From Gluconobacter cerinus (lineage in GTDB: Bacteria; Pseudomonadota; Alphaproteobacteria; Acetobacterales; Acetobacteraceae), in assembly GCF_002723935.1 (NCBI RefSeq), contig NZ_BEWM01000003.1:372001-436000 (forward strand): a stretch of 64,000 nucleotides of DNA. Reading direction: 5' to 3'. The notes under the pieces are model-generated. The model was not told the DNA's origin and searched no databases. It saw only the letters and a program-made list of their open reading frames with translations. Both the position numbers and the translations under genes were made by a program. This document shows, one piece after another, positions 51,898 to 60,688 of this stretch. Every line of letters starts with the position of its first letter. Position 1 is the stretch's first letter.

Positions 51898-53192
51898 GCT
51901 GAAAGAGCCTCAAATTGAAGGGGCATGAAAGCCGGGTGGACAGGGTCAGCGCGCGTAATCAATTCGTCGGATCGACCGGCATCCGCATAGAGCTGCTGGC
52001 CAAGAACAAGCGCCGGAAGTGATGCATTGCGAACGATGGTGACGATGTCCGGCAGACGCGCCGCTCTTTGCTGCAGGTCTTCGCAGATCTGGACCCTAAG
52101 CTCTCGCAAGGCTTGCCATGCGCTGTCATCCCCTTCGTCACCAGAGACCGTCTCTTCAGCTTCAAACAAGGATGTAATGGCGGAAATCATGTCCTGCGCC
52201 TGATCAGAAGACGCTGGCTCCCATTCAGAACAGGCGTTGCCGATCGATGCCAGACCTGCGCGCCGACAGAGGGCAGCAGTCTCAGTCTGAGCAGTTGCCA
52301 ATGCTGCGCCGATAGGCGCTGTCGAAGCGATCACACTGGCTGAATAGGACGCGAGCGGCCAAAGAACTGCGATCTGAATTGCCGGGTCCGCAATGGATGA
52401 CCGAAGCGTTTCCGTTAACGCATTGACCGCGCTGGCCAGCGCATCTTGATCGTCCACCCCGGCCATTGCCGAAACATCAGCTTCCAGAGCGTCACGCCCT
52501 GCAGTCACAGCAGCCAAAACGGACGTTATCGTGGCAGTGCCGTCCGTTTCGATGCCGCCAGTGCCGATATACCGGCCATAATTCCCGCTCAGAACCGACG
52601 CGCCGCCAGCGATAACCTGCGGTGACCGGCAGACGGACGTGATGGTTCCGGCCCAGTCTGATGCAACAGCCCTTGCGGCTGCCCCTACCGATCCGCCGAC
52701 TGCCCAACTGGTACTGACACGCTTGGAATAGCTGGAACTTGAAGCCGACTGTAGCGCCAGAGACGCGACGGCAACGGCCGCATGCAAAGCCGTCACAATC
52801 AGGCTCGAGAGCAGGTCTTTCTGCTCGACAAACTCAAATTCCAGATCGATGACGTTTCTGTATCCGGCCCTCTCCTGCCATTCGTATCGCGTCACGGCGG
52901 CCTTTATGAGACCGACCGACGGATGCATGAGCAGCCCGGGACCGGCCTGTTCAGCCGCGATGATGAGCAGATCTCGCTGCGTATAGCAGAAAGCCCCTAC
53001 CAGCACGCCAACGATACGATAGCGACGCGCGCGTTGCCCCATATCCTCAACCGAGATGCCATCACGGCCTGGATAGTCGTGCTCAGCCTGCTTTCGACCG
53101 TTTGACCCGCCGTTGGCAACTACAGCGAACGGAACCCCCCTGAACGAACACTGAAGATATTCAGAGGCCGTTCTGGCGAGAGTTCCGCTCAT
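51894..53192 (-). CDS. Mu gp43-like DNA circularisation/tail protein
   Basis: A 432-residue protein whose N-terminus (QCSFRGVPFAVVANGGSNGRKQAEHDYPGRDGISVEDMGQRARRYRIVGVLVG) is the DNA-circulation N-domain of the Mu gp43 family. The remainder is alanine-rich and helical. In Mu it is part of the tail between tape measure and baseplate. Confidence 0.85.
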   Translation of the reverse strand: MSGTLARTASEYLQCSFRGVPFAVVANGGSNGRKQAEHDYPGRDGISVEDMGQRARRYRIVGVLVGAFCYTQRDLLIIAAEQAGPGLLMHPSVGLIKAAVTRYEWQERAGYRNVIDLEFEFVEQKDLLSSLIVTALHAAVAVASLALQSASSSSYSKRVSTSWAVGGSVGAAARAVASDWAGTITSVCRSPQVIAGGASVLSGNYGRYIGTGGIETDGTATITSVLAAVTAGRDALEADVSAMAGVDDQDALASAVNALTETLRSSIADPAIQIAVLWPLASYSASVIASTAPIGAALATAQTETAALCRRAGLASIGNACSEWEPASSDQAQDMISAITSLFEAEETVSGDEGDDSAWQALRELRVQICEDLQQRAARLPDIVTIVRNASLPALVLGQQLYADAGRSDELITRADPVHPAFMPLQFEALSA

Positions 53193-53193
53193 G

Positions 53194-55125
53194 TTAATTT
53201 CCTACGGCTGAATTGAGAGGGTCCATGGCCCTGTGCTGACGAACCGTCTGCACCTGAAGGCCCGGGCTTGTGCTTTTGACCTGAACACTGGAGCCAGGAG
53301 GCGCATTCTTGTGGTCGATTTCGACCCTGAGACCGGCCATTGTCTTGTCTGGCGCCTGAGAAGCTGATGGCGGAGGTGGAAGGACTGCTGGCCCCGGAGA
53401 AAGCTCATCAAACTTTCGTCCCCACTTTTCAGCAATATCACCCCGGATTGAGGCTTCATTGTCGCGATCCCGCGGGCTTTCGTAGAGCCGGGAGACGATA
53501 GCCGCTGCCTCCCGATCAGATCGAGCACCTCGGAGTGCCTTGCCCGCACCCGTGTAGCTGCCCTTCGTCAGTTCCCACTGAACAAAAGCCAGCTGCTCAT
53601 CATCAGTGGATTGATGGATATCGTGGCCATACAGACGCTTGAACTGATCCTGCCTAGGCTGGTGCCATTGAGCGAGACCGTACGCCTCATATTGGCCTGT
53701 CTTCTTATTAAAGTCCCCGGGTCGGTTCGAAACAAATGCGCTCTCTTTGTCGAGGTTAGCGACGATCCCCGAGGCCTGTTGAGGTGACCAGCCTTGACTA
53801 CGAAAATATTGCCAAGCCTTCTGCGCAGGCTCAGCGTCCCAACCAAGGAACCTCCGGACGCCCGTTGCAAACCGATTTTCTGGACCCTCCTTCGGGTCTT
53901 TAATCGATTTCCAAGTTTCGTATCCGATTACTGCCGCAGTCGCAGCGGCTGAGATTGCCGCAAACCCTGCAGCCACTGGACCTAAGGAGGCAGCCAATAG
54001 ACCCAGTCCAACCAGAACCGGTGCGGCATAAATCGCAGCTATAGCCCCAAGAGCTATTTCTCCCGCTGTTTTCCAACCGCCCAGACCATGAACGACATTC
54101 AGCGCTTCGTTGTAGACGCCCTTAATGCCGCTTTGGATCTTGTCCCAACCACCATTTTTGAGCCAGCCGACAAATTGATGCACATATCCAGTGATATCTT
54201 GAGATATCCATTCCCGGTTTGCCGCGATCCACTCAGCCATCTGTTCGATAACAGGCCTAATTGCAGGCTCTACAGATTGAGCAAGTGAATACCCGAAACC
54301 CTCAACCGCCTCATTTAGCTGCGTCAGTGCATGCTGCAGTCGGGCTGCTGCTTCGACCCCCTGCTGATTCAGTAATCCGTATCGCTCAGCTTCACGAATG
54401 TTGGCTTGATATTGAGCCTCTGTCTGCTGAAGGATCGGCATCAGCCCCTGAGCAGCGCCGCCAAAGATCTTTGTAGCCGCAATAACGCGTGCGGCCGGGT
54501 CCCGGATCTGCCTCAAACGCTTTGTGATGCGCTCGAAGATCTGATCCGGGCTGGCGTTTTTCAGCTCTTCCAGGCTGATCCCGAGAGCCTTGAACTGAGT
54601 CGCAGCCTCCGGAGCATAGCCATGAAGAGCTTCCCACTTCGTCTGGGACAGGTTCTGAAGAGCCTCCCCCATAGCCTCGCCTGAGCCACCGGCAAGCCGT
54701 GCAGCATTCTGCATAGCCATCAGGCGACTTGGGGCCATCCCCATATTGCGGGCCGCCGTCCTGATATTCGTTCCGGCTTGGGCCCAGGCACTCGCCAGCT
54801 TGTAAATACCTGCGAGGGATGCCGCGCCAGTAATCGTCCCGAGTACGGGAACAATCTGAGAAAGCCTCCGGAACATACCCAACCCGGCACGGGTAACCCC
54901 CATAACGCCGCTGCGCAGTCGGGTCAGGCCCGTCACATTGGAGAACCGCCCGAAGGCTGCCATGGTTCTCCGGACAGGCGCCTGAATAGCCGCAATGCGT
55001 GCATTGATCCGCTCAAGTGTCTGCGATGCACGATCAACAGCGGAGATCGTTACCTTAACGCCCTGATTGGCCACGCTTGGCGTCCTTTTTTCGCTGTTCG
55101 GAGATCCGGGACGCTTCCCCGGCAT
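53194..55125 (-). CDS. Tail tape-measure protein with phage tail lysozyme domain
   Basis: A 643-residue tape-measure protein. The N-terminus begins with QGVKVTISAVDRASQTLERINARIAAIQAPVR, and the helical body runs to about 340, followed by hydrophobic segments (IYAAPVLVGLGLLAASLGPVAAGFAAI). Residues 425-560 are a tail-lysozyme domain: WQYFRSQGWSPQQASGIVANLDKESAF, GLAQWHQPRQDQF, including a catalytic-type glutamate. It digests peptidoglycan during entry. The start lies inside the end of the frameshifted chaperone product, the usual chaperone-tape-measure overlap. Confidence 0.85.
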   Translation of the reverse strand: MPGKRPGSPNSEKRTPSVANQGVKVTISAVDRASQTLERINARIAAIQAPVRRTMAAFGRFSNVTGLTRLRSGVMGVTRAGLGMFRRLSQIVPVLGTITGAASLAGIYKLASAWAQAGTNIRTAARNMGMAPSRLMAMQNAARLAGGSGEAMGEALQNLSQTKWEALHGYAPEAATQFKALGISLEELKNASPDQIFERITKRLRQIRDPAARVIAATKIFGGAAQGLMPILQQTEAQYQANIREAERYGLLNQQGVEAAARLQHALTQLNEAVEGFGYSLAQSVEPAIRPVIEQMAEWIAANREWISQDITGYVHQFVGWLKNGGWDKIQSGIKGVYNEALNVVHGLGGWKTAGEIALGAIAAIYAAPVLVGLGLLAASLGPVAAGFAAISAAATAAVIGYETWKSIKDPKEGPENRFATGVRRFLGWDAEPAQKAWQYFRSQGWSPQQASGIVANLDKESAFVSNRPGDFNKKTGQYEAYGLAQWHQPRQDQFKRLYGHDIHQSTDDEQLAFVQWELTKGSYTGAGKALRGARSDREAAAIVSRLYESPRDRDNEASIRGDIAEKWGRKFDELSPGPAVLPPPPSASQAPDKTMAGLRVEIDHKNAPPGSSVQVKSTSPGLQVQTVRQHRAMDPLNSAVGN

Positions 55126-55869
55126 AGTACCAGAGGTCAGCCCCGTTCAGACTCTCCAGCTCAGTCCGCGTCCATCCGGTGAAAAACTGGCCAAGCTCTA
55201 CCGGGAGAGTTTCCCAGTTTGCTGGCCAGCGATAAAAAAACCCGTCAGATAATCAGCGGCTTCAACGAATTTGCTCATAGGCAAACGCAGCAAAGCGGCA
55301 CGGTTCCAACCGCTGACGTCTTCGATCAGCTGCATCTGAGCTTTCAGTCCGTCCTGAACCGATCCGCCGCCCTCAACAGCTTTGAAACGCCTGTGTTCGG
55401 TCACCTGAGGTTCACGAAGGCGCATATCACTGTATTCGCGCCCACCACCTGAAATGGGAACCTTGAAAAGGATCGTCTTTTCCGGCCGGAGATCCAGGTC
55501 GGAGATCTGAAAATCTTCGGGCCGACGCACATCATCCTCGAATGCCATGACATACGACACAGCTTCATCCAGGGCACGGGTCGGAAATTGCTTTACGACT
55601 TTCTCCGGAATGTTAGCCGAGAGAGCCACAAGCTTGATCTGACTGTCGTAGATCGTGGCCAGAGTTGGCCGCTTTCCAATCACCTGAGAAGCGGACATGG
55701 CATGATACAGCGTCGGCTCAGTGAGGTTGATTCGATCATATTCTTTATCGCCCTCAGTAATCGGGTGATCCAGAACAATCAGACCATCCTCACGGGCGCC
55801 CTGATCCTCATCTACGGAAGAACCAACAATTTCAAGCAGTTCTGCATCCGGGATTTCGCGTCCATTCAT
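55055..55869 (-). CDS. Tail assembly chaperone, long form made by -1 frameshift
   Basis: Same start as the gene ending at 55198, but a -1 shift at the GGGTTTTTTT site (55234-55243) reads past that stop into a second frame ending at 55055. The extension reads RWPANWETLPVELGQFFTG and then WYYAGEASRISEQRKKDAK, a short helical domain of the kind made by G-T or E+E' frameshifting in lambda and P2. The extension overlaps the tape-measure start (55125). The slippage itself is inferred; the slippery heptamer is exact and in frame. Confidence 0.75.
55198..55869 (-). CDS. Tail assembly chaperone, short form (Mu gp41-like)
   Basis: A 223-residue protein between tube and tape-measure genes. An unusual length for a short chaperone: the first half (ILDHPITEGDKEYDRINLTEPTLYHAMSA and related repeat at residues 125-150) contains two copies of a beta-strand motif with D-R-I-N-L-x-E-P and D-M-R-L-R-E-P, as in Mu-like tail assembly proteins (DUF1320-neighbour family), and a helical C-terminus that leads into the frameshift site. 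Acts to load the tape measure during tail assembly. Confidence 0.8.
   Translation of the reverse strand: MNGREIPDAELLEIVGSSVDEDQGAREDGLIVLDHPITEGDKEYDRINLTEPTLYHAMSASQVIGKRPTLATIYDSQIKLVALSANIPEKVVKQFPTRALDEAVSYVMAFEDDVRRPEDFQISDLDLRPEKTILFKVPISGGGREYSDMRLREPQVTEHRRFKAVEGGGSVQDGLKAQMQLIEDVSGWNRAALLRLPMSKFVEAADYLTGFFIAGQQTGKLSR
55234..55243 (-). promoter_or_regulatory. Programmed -1 frameshift slippery site
   Basis: On the minus strand the frame reads ACG GGT TTT TTT ATC. The seven bases G GGT TTT fit the X-XXY-YYZ slippery rule exactly, and the -1 frame stays open for 60 codons to 55055. Confidence 0.78.
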
Positions 55870-56249
55870 GACACTACATCCACATATACACTGTCACTTT
55901 CGATGTGGATCTCGAACGTACCCTCTTGGGTATTGAGCGAGATCGTCTCGACCTGCCAGCCGTTGTCCACTGTAATGACCTTGCCGTTTGCGAGCTGGCC
56001 AATGACAGTCAGACCACTTGCTCCCTGATACTGGAAACAGTCGACGTCCCGACGGTCACGCAGAGTGGCCTGGATAAATCCCTGCCCAGGCATGGTCGCA
56101 AAACCCTCGACCGCAGACTGGCCCTTGAGCGTTTCGTTGACGTTGCCTGATGCCTGGAACTGTAGTTCGCCCACGACATTCCACACCTCACCATTGATGG
56201 TGAGGGTTGCGGCACCCGCGAGAGGGCCGCGATAAACAGAACCGGACAT
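55866..56249 (-). CDS. Phage tail tube protein (Mu gp40-like)
   Basis: A 127-residue tube protein: VYRGPLAGAATLTINGEVWNVVGELQFQASGNVNETLKG and VEGFATMPGQGFIQATLRD, the pattern of Mu gpM-type tubes. Forms the inner tube of the contractile tail. Start overlaps nothing; the end overlaps the chaperone start by four bases. Confidence 0.88.
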   Translation of the reverse strand: MSGSVYRGPLAGAATLTINGEVWNVVGELQFQASGNVNETLKGQSAVEGFATMPGQGFIQATLRDRRDVDCFQYQGASGLTVIGQLANGKVITVDNGWQVETISLNTQEGTFEIHIESDSVYVDVVS

Positions 56250-56258
56250 GCTGGCCCC

Positions 56259-57737
56259 TTACGATTTGGTAAACTGGACGTTGCCAGCAATGACGCGAAG
56301 CTGATTGGCGAAGTCATAGGGCAGCAGCAGCTTGACCAGGCCGTTCCCGGCATTTTCCGCAACAAGGTTTTGCGCAAAATTATCCGGGTTCTGTACCCAG
56401 AACTGTGTTGCCTGAAAGCGATAACGGGACGCCGCAGCTTTCCCGATCAGGGCAGCTGTTGTCGCCTGCGCACCAGCAGGGATTTTCGTGTTGTCAGCCA
56501 CGAGAATGCACCGGCCATAGTGACTGGCCAGATATATCCGCATGTCCTGCATGCAGATTTCAGCCGTCAGCAAAGTCTCGATATCGAGATAGCTGTTGTC
56601 GGCCACACCCGACGCATTGGTCTGATATGTCGTGACCAGACGCTCAATGTAGACCGTCCCGCTATCATCAACTGTAAACGTTGCCAGACCGTCATACAGA
56701 AGGCTGTTCCGCTCATCCCGAATGAACCGGCCAGCATCAGTAGGCGGCATGACCGTCAAGGACAGCCCCGTCACCGGCAACGCAGGATTTGTGCGCATGC
56801 TGATGGCAACCTGCGCACCGATCTGAGCTGCCCAGATGAGTGGCGAGGACGGGCTGTCAGAGATCGGCATAACCGTCTCATGCGGATCATTCAGGGTCTG
56901 GCCGAATGCCGTGGCCTGTCCGTACGTGCCGCGATAGGCCGTGATAGCATGCCCATAGAGCTGAGCAGTCGGTGCCCAACGACCAGACGTTCCATCGAGC
57001 CAGTTTTTGAATGCCGTCAGAGATCCGCTATCGGTGTATGGATGCAGGATCAGATCGTAGACACGCTCACCTTGTGAGGAGAGGACCGTTGCGAGGTTGG
57101 TCGGGTTTGTCGTGCCACCCTGCATGGAAGACGCAACAACACTCAGACCCGCAGGAATGGCTTGGCCGCCTCCTGTTCCCAGAAGGGAAACACCGAGGAG
57201 GATATCATTCCCGGACTGGCCTTTATTGAGCGCCGTGAATGTGACAACTCCCGCCGCAGCTTTCGCGCTTACTGGCAACCCGGAAACATTCAGTGCGGCC
57301 GCGACAGCGTTGGCCGCCACAGTCGTCGCAGTATCGCCAGAGGCCACCCCGACACTGACCAACTGATCACCAACGTACAGAGACAGCGTCCCGGCAGAAG
57401 TAGCCGTGCCCGAGATCGTGAACGTCCCGGCTGCAGACTGCCCCGATTCCTCATCAGCAAGCGGGAGCACCCAGAGCTCGCCTTGCGTATCGATTTTGCG
57501 ATACGCCTCGACCATGGCCGCGCACTGGGACGAGGCTCCATACTTGGCGACAGCGTCTGAATATCCACCAGATATAGTTGCAACGCCCGCAATGCCGATC
57601 CCAGCAACCATCTGAGCAACAATCAGGACACGCCGCGCAACACTTGCGGTATTGGCCTTTGAGTTGTCGAGATTGAAATAAAAGCCGGGGACGCGGTTGC
57701 TATCCGAATATCCCGGAACCGTCACAGTGCCGCTCAT
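56259..57737 (-). CDS. Phage tail sheath protein
   Basis: A 492-residue sheath protein of the Mu gpL type: a conserved start (VPGYSDSNRVPGFYFNLDNSKANTA), the VAGIGIAGVATISGGYSDAVAKYG segment, and the C-terminal KLLLPYDFANQLRVIAGNVQFTKS. Contracts to drive the tube into the cell. Confidence 0.92.
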   Translation of the reverse strand: MSGTVTVPGYSDSNRVPGFYFNLDNSKANTASVARRVLIVAQMVAGIGIAGVATISGGYSDAVAKYGASSQCAAMVEAYRKIDTQGELWVLPLADEESGQSAAGTFTISGTATSAGTLSLYVGDQLVSVGVASGDTATTVAANAVAAALNVSGLPVSAKAAAGVVTFTALNKGQSGNDILLGVSLLGTGGGQAIPAGLSVVASSMQGGTTNPTNLATVLSSQGERVYDLILHPYTDSGSLTAFKNWLDGTSGRWAPTAQLYGHAITAYRGTYGQATAFGQTLNDPHETVMPISDSPSSPLIWAAQIGAQVAISMRTNPALPVTGLSLTVMPPTDAGRFIRDERNSLLYDGLATFTVDDSGTVYIERLVTTYQTNASGVADNSYLDIETLLTAEICMQDMRIYLASHYGRCILVADNTKIPAGAQATTAALIGKAAASRYRFQATQFWVQNPDNFAQNLVAENAGNGLVKLLLPYDFANQLRVIAGNVQFTKS

Positions 57738-57955
57738 TCTGCGTGCCCCTCATTGTTTTCTGGAATTGGCTGCGCCACCGCATCAGCCTCAGGGAGGACT
57801 TCCACCTTTTGAGCTGGAGTAGCGTCCTCGACGTCACCACGGACCTTGGCCCGCAGCCAAAAGGCCGTATCCGGCACAGTTTCACCGTCTGCAGAGAGCA
57901 GACGCATGGTATCGGGACGGCGCACGGCCCTCCCCCCAACCGGTTTCACAAACAT
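57734..57955 (-). CDS. DUF2635 small phage protein (Mu gp38-like)
   Basis: A 73-residue protein starting MFVKPVGGRAVRRPDTMRLLSADGETVPDTAFWLRAKVRGDV, the DUF2635 signature. It overlaps the sheath start by four bases, as in Mu-like phages. Function unknown, probably tail assembly. Confidence 0.85.
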   Translation of the reverse strand: MFVKPVGGRAVRRPDTMRLLSADGETVPDTAFWLRAKVRGDVEDATPAQKVEVLPEADAVAQPIPENNEGHAE

Positions 57956-57960
57956 GGATT

Positions 57961-58482
57961 TCAGTCCGTTGGAAAATCCACCCGCATCCCCGCAAAAGCC
58001 GGGTTGTCTGGCGAGAACAACGTGGCATCTATTTCAGCCAGCGGCGTTCCCGGTGGGGGATAGGTTTCAATATATTCGAGGCCGAGGATCATCCTCAACT
58101 CGCCGATATGTTCGCTCTGGTCACTGCTCACGACGATCGAGGTCGAGAGTTCAGTCACCTGCGTTATGGCCGCCTGCAGATCAGCATCTGTCATCAGGGC
58201 CAGTTCGATCTGTTCCGCAAAGCCTTCAAGCGCAAGCTCAACATCGAATGGCGTTCCCGCCTGGAGCTTTCCACGAATTGCTAATGTCGCAACGCGCGTG
58301 AATTGAGGCTGAAAGCGGCCAGCGCTTTCCCCGCGATCATCAGGAACCTGCAAATAAATGACAGGCAGAAGATCTGCTCTTATTGGAAGAGAACGTGCAG
58401 TCAGCACGTTCTCGCCAGCGATGGTATTTGCTGCCTTAAGAGCTTCGGCAGCCAAATCCCTCAGGATACTTCGGTAGAGCAT
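57961..58482 (-). CDS. Tail completion/terminator protein (Mu gp37-like)
   Basis: About 173 residues from the ATG at 58482 (58500 is also possible). Pattern LYRSILRDLAAEALKAANTI, LPVIYLQVPDD, FTRVATLAIRGKLQAG and GELRMILGLEYIETYPP, as in minor tail U/gp37-like terminators. Its start overlaps the end of the preceding head-tail gene. Confidence 0.75.
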   Translation of the reverse strand: MLYRSILRDLAAEALKAANTIAGENVLTARSLPIRADLLPVIYLQVPDDRGESAGRFQPQFTRVATLAIRGKLQAGTPFDVELALEGFAEQIELALMTDADLQAAITQVTELSTSIVVSSDQSEHIGELRMILGLEYIETYPPPGTPLAEIDATLFSPDNPAFAGMRVDFPTD

Positions 58483-58831
58483 CGCTTTCCCTCGCAGCAT
58501 CGTTGAGAATAAGGAGGAGACCGCCGCGCCCGTCTGGCTGCGTTTCGTGTATCCGGAATGTACGGCCTCGCACCTTGATTAAGTCGGACTGCTCAGGCTC
58601 GCATCCGTAAATCGCATACTGCGATTGCTGAACGCCGAGGACGGGCTTAGCGGAAGTGATATGCGATCCAATAATCCCATCCTCGGCCCCGATGAGATCA
58701 ACGGGCAGATAGGCCTCATCATAGATCCCGGAAATATCATTCCAGACCCCAAGGCGCCCAGATTGCCACTGCGCAGGCTCAGCAAAGGCCTCCATACAAG
58801 GTGAAAGCGCCAGTTTATCAAAGTCGATCAT
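58436..58831 (-). CDS. Head-tail joining/connector protein
   Basis: A 131-residue protein in the place of the lambda FII or ATP-binding sugar-transporter-like head-tail connector: CMEAFAEPAQWQSGRLGVWNDISGIYDEAYLPVDLIGAEDG and SQYAIYGCEPEQSDLIKVRGRTFRIHETQPD. Links head and tail. Confidence 0.7.
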   Translation of the reverse strand: MIDFDKLALSPCMEAFAEPAQWQSGRLGVWNDISGIYDEAYLPVDLIGAEDGIIGSHITSAKPVLGVQQSQYAIYGCEPEQSDLIKVRGRTFRIHETQPDGRGGLLLILNDAARESDALPKYPEGFGCRSS

Positions 58832-58855
58832 GGCTGAGATTTCACCCGCTTGGGA

Positions 58856-59167
58856 TTATGTCTTTTCCTGGTCTAACAGGTCCGGACTTTTTTCCGCATC
58901 TGAAGCAGGGGGATCTGTTTCGTCCGATCCGTCGGTATCCCCCTCTCCAGAAGAGTCGCCCTCCTGCGTCTTCGGATGATCCAGATCTTCATGATCCTCG
59001 CCAACGTCATCACTCTCGGATGCATACCGGCAATGTCCGGCGGCAACCATTTGAGCTGCCTCCGTGGGGGAGAGAGGCAGGTCTTTGCCCGCCCCTACGC
59101 GGCGACCATTGTGCCGGAAATGTCTTCCCGGCAGCACTGTGACCCAATGGGGTTTTTCCGTTGTCAT
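58856..59167 (-). CDS. Small acidic phage protein in the head-tail region
   Basis: About 103 residues from the ATG at 59167. The first part HWVTVLPGRHFRHNGRRVGAGKDLPLSPTEAAQMVAAGHC resembles connector proteins of the Mu gp36 region; the last 50 residues are nearly all acidic (GEDHEDLDHPKT..., DTDGSDETD). Function unknown; lies between capsid and connector. Confidence 0.65.
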   Translation of the reverse strand: MTTEKPHWVTVLPGRHFRHNGRRVGAGKDLPLSPTEAAQMVAAGHCRYASESDDVGEDHEDLDHPKTQEGDSSGEGDTDGSDETDPPASDAEKSPDLLDQEKT

Positions 59168-59169
59168 AC

Positions 59170-60249
59170 TCAGTCCGCCGCGGATGTGACAGTTGCAGCA
59201 AGGCACGCATTAACCCGGCTCGGGATAACAAGGGGCGCTGACTGCATCATGAGAAAACGCTGCGCAGGATCTTCCTGCATCCATGACTTTGGAGCGTACG
59301 CAGTCGCCACATAGCCGAGTGCAGGGTCTTTGATGGCACCATAAGCACGGCTACCGTTCAGCTGATCAGAAACGGCAAGCACAGTTCCGTCCGGGATCAT
59401 GGGCCGTTCGACATTAGAGTCATCAACGTACCAGTCGTTATACAGCCAGACACGATACGTGCCCCAGTATCCCATCAGCACGGCGCCAGGCGCTGCCACA
59501 GGACCCTGCATGAGGCGTGTGTCCTCATTTGCGCGGATGGCAGAGTTCAGAATGGCATTCTTAACCTCATCATCCTTGATCAGAGCGTTGTAAGGAGAAT
59601 TCGTGAAGATAAGGTCAGTGATCTGTGCACCGCTGGCCTTGAGCATCTGCACCGACCACTCACGAACACTGTTCGTCGGGTTTGCGATGGTGCCTGCCGC
59701 GTCCCACAGTCCAGTTCCGGTCTCTACAATGGTCAGGCCCGGGTCACGCTGGAAATCGATGGTCGAGGTTGGGAAGCCGTCTCCCGAAACAGTCAGCTTG
59801 CCCGTCACCAGAGCCTGCGCCGCCATCCATTCCTGACGACGCTTGAGCATGTCTACCTGATCAGCAAGCTCGAAAACCAGGTTGGCCTCCATTCGCTCAC
59901 CGGCAGACAGCGGAGCGCCACCATTGATCAGCTCACCACCCGCGATGCGCTCACCGAGCATACGGCGAACAGGACGCATCAGGTCCGGAGCGCGCTTGTC
60001 CTTGATGTACGGCGGCTCAAAGACGTTCGTCTGAATGCGACGCGCTTCGACCAGTCGTCCTTCAACAAGCGGACTGACGAACGGCGACATACGACGCTTG
60101 CCGACATCGACGTCAATCGACACATACTGCGTGTCGCTTTCCACAATATTCGGGAAGAAACCGTCCAGCAGAAAGGTCTGGGCAACCTTGAGGTTGGCGA
60201 CGACCTGAATGAGGACGTTTGTATCAAAGATGGAGATCGTTGGATTCAC
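59170..60249 (-). CDS. Major capsid protein, lambda gpE type
   Basis: A 359-residue capsid protein of the HK97-fold gpE family, from a GTG start at 60249: MNPTISIFDTNVLIQVVANLKVAQTFLLDGFFPN, RRMSPFVSPLVEGRLVEARRIQTNVFEPPYIKDKR, and LFLMMQSAPLVIPSRVNACLAATV-type end. No protease cleavage site is evident. Confidence 0.9.
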   Translation of the reverse strand: MNPTISIFDTNVLIQVVANLKVAQTFLLDGFFPNIVESDTQYVSIDVDVGKRRMSPFVSPLVEGRLVEARRIQTNVFEPPYIKDKRAPDLMRPVRRMLGERIAGGELINGGAPLSAGERMEANLVFELADQVDMLKRRQEWMAAQALVTGKLTVSGDGFPTSTIDFQRDPGLTIVETGTGLWDAAGTIANPTNSVREWSVQMLKASGAQITDLIFTNSPYNALIKDDEVKNAILNSAIRANEDTRLMQGPVAAPGAVLMGYWGTYRVWLYNDWYVDDSNVERPMIPDGTVLAVSDQLNGSRAYGAIKDPALGYVATAYAPKSWMQEDPAQRFLMMQSAPLVIPSRVNACLAATVTSAAD

Positions 60250-60260
60250 AACGCTGTTCC

Positions 60261-60683
60261 TCAGGTCGGGTCAGCCGCGCTTACGGCCGATTTCAGGTAA
60301 ATATTGTTTGGACGGAAAGCTGCCTTCAGGGTTGCTGCCGTCCAGCCAGTTCCCATCGTGACGGCGTTCTCATTGAACTCGCCCGTCAGATAGACGCCCG
60401 CCCCAACCACGTCAGCACTCGTGGTGTCATAGGTATCCGCCAGGATCGCCACCGGCGTCTGACTGCCATCCGTGGCCGCCGAAAGAGATGGGATATACTT
60501 GCCAGTAGCTGTTACGAGCCCGATTGCGGTTCCACGAGCCACGATGCCATTCCCGCTTGCGAGCGTGACATTGTCAGTGACCCGGGGATAGACGCCAGCG
60601 ATCAGCTGGTCGGGCTGATAGGTGGCGTCGAACATGGCAGGCGTCTGAGGATAGATGCCGTTCACGGAGTTTGTGTCGCTCAT
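60261..60683 (-). CDS. Head decoration protein, lambda gpD-like
   Basis: A 140-residue protein with the HDPD pattern: QLIAGVYPRVTDNVTLASGNGIVARGTAIGLVT, PVAILADTYDTTSADVVGAGVYLTGEFNENAV and LKAAFRPNNIYLKSAV. Stabilises the capsid after expansion. Lies beside the capsid gene in lambda order. Confidence 0.87.
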   Translation of the reverse strand: MSDTNSVNGIYPQTPAMFDATYQPDQLIAGVYPRVTDNVTLASGNGIVARGTAIGLVTATGKYIPSLSAATDGSQTPVAILADTYDTTSADVVGAGVYLTGEFNENAVTMGTGWTAATLKAAFRPNNIYLKSAVSAADPT

Positions 60684-60688
60684 GATAT

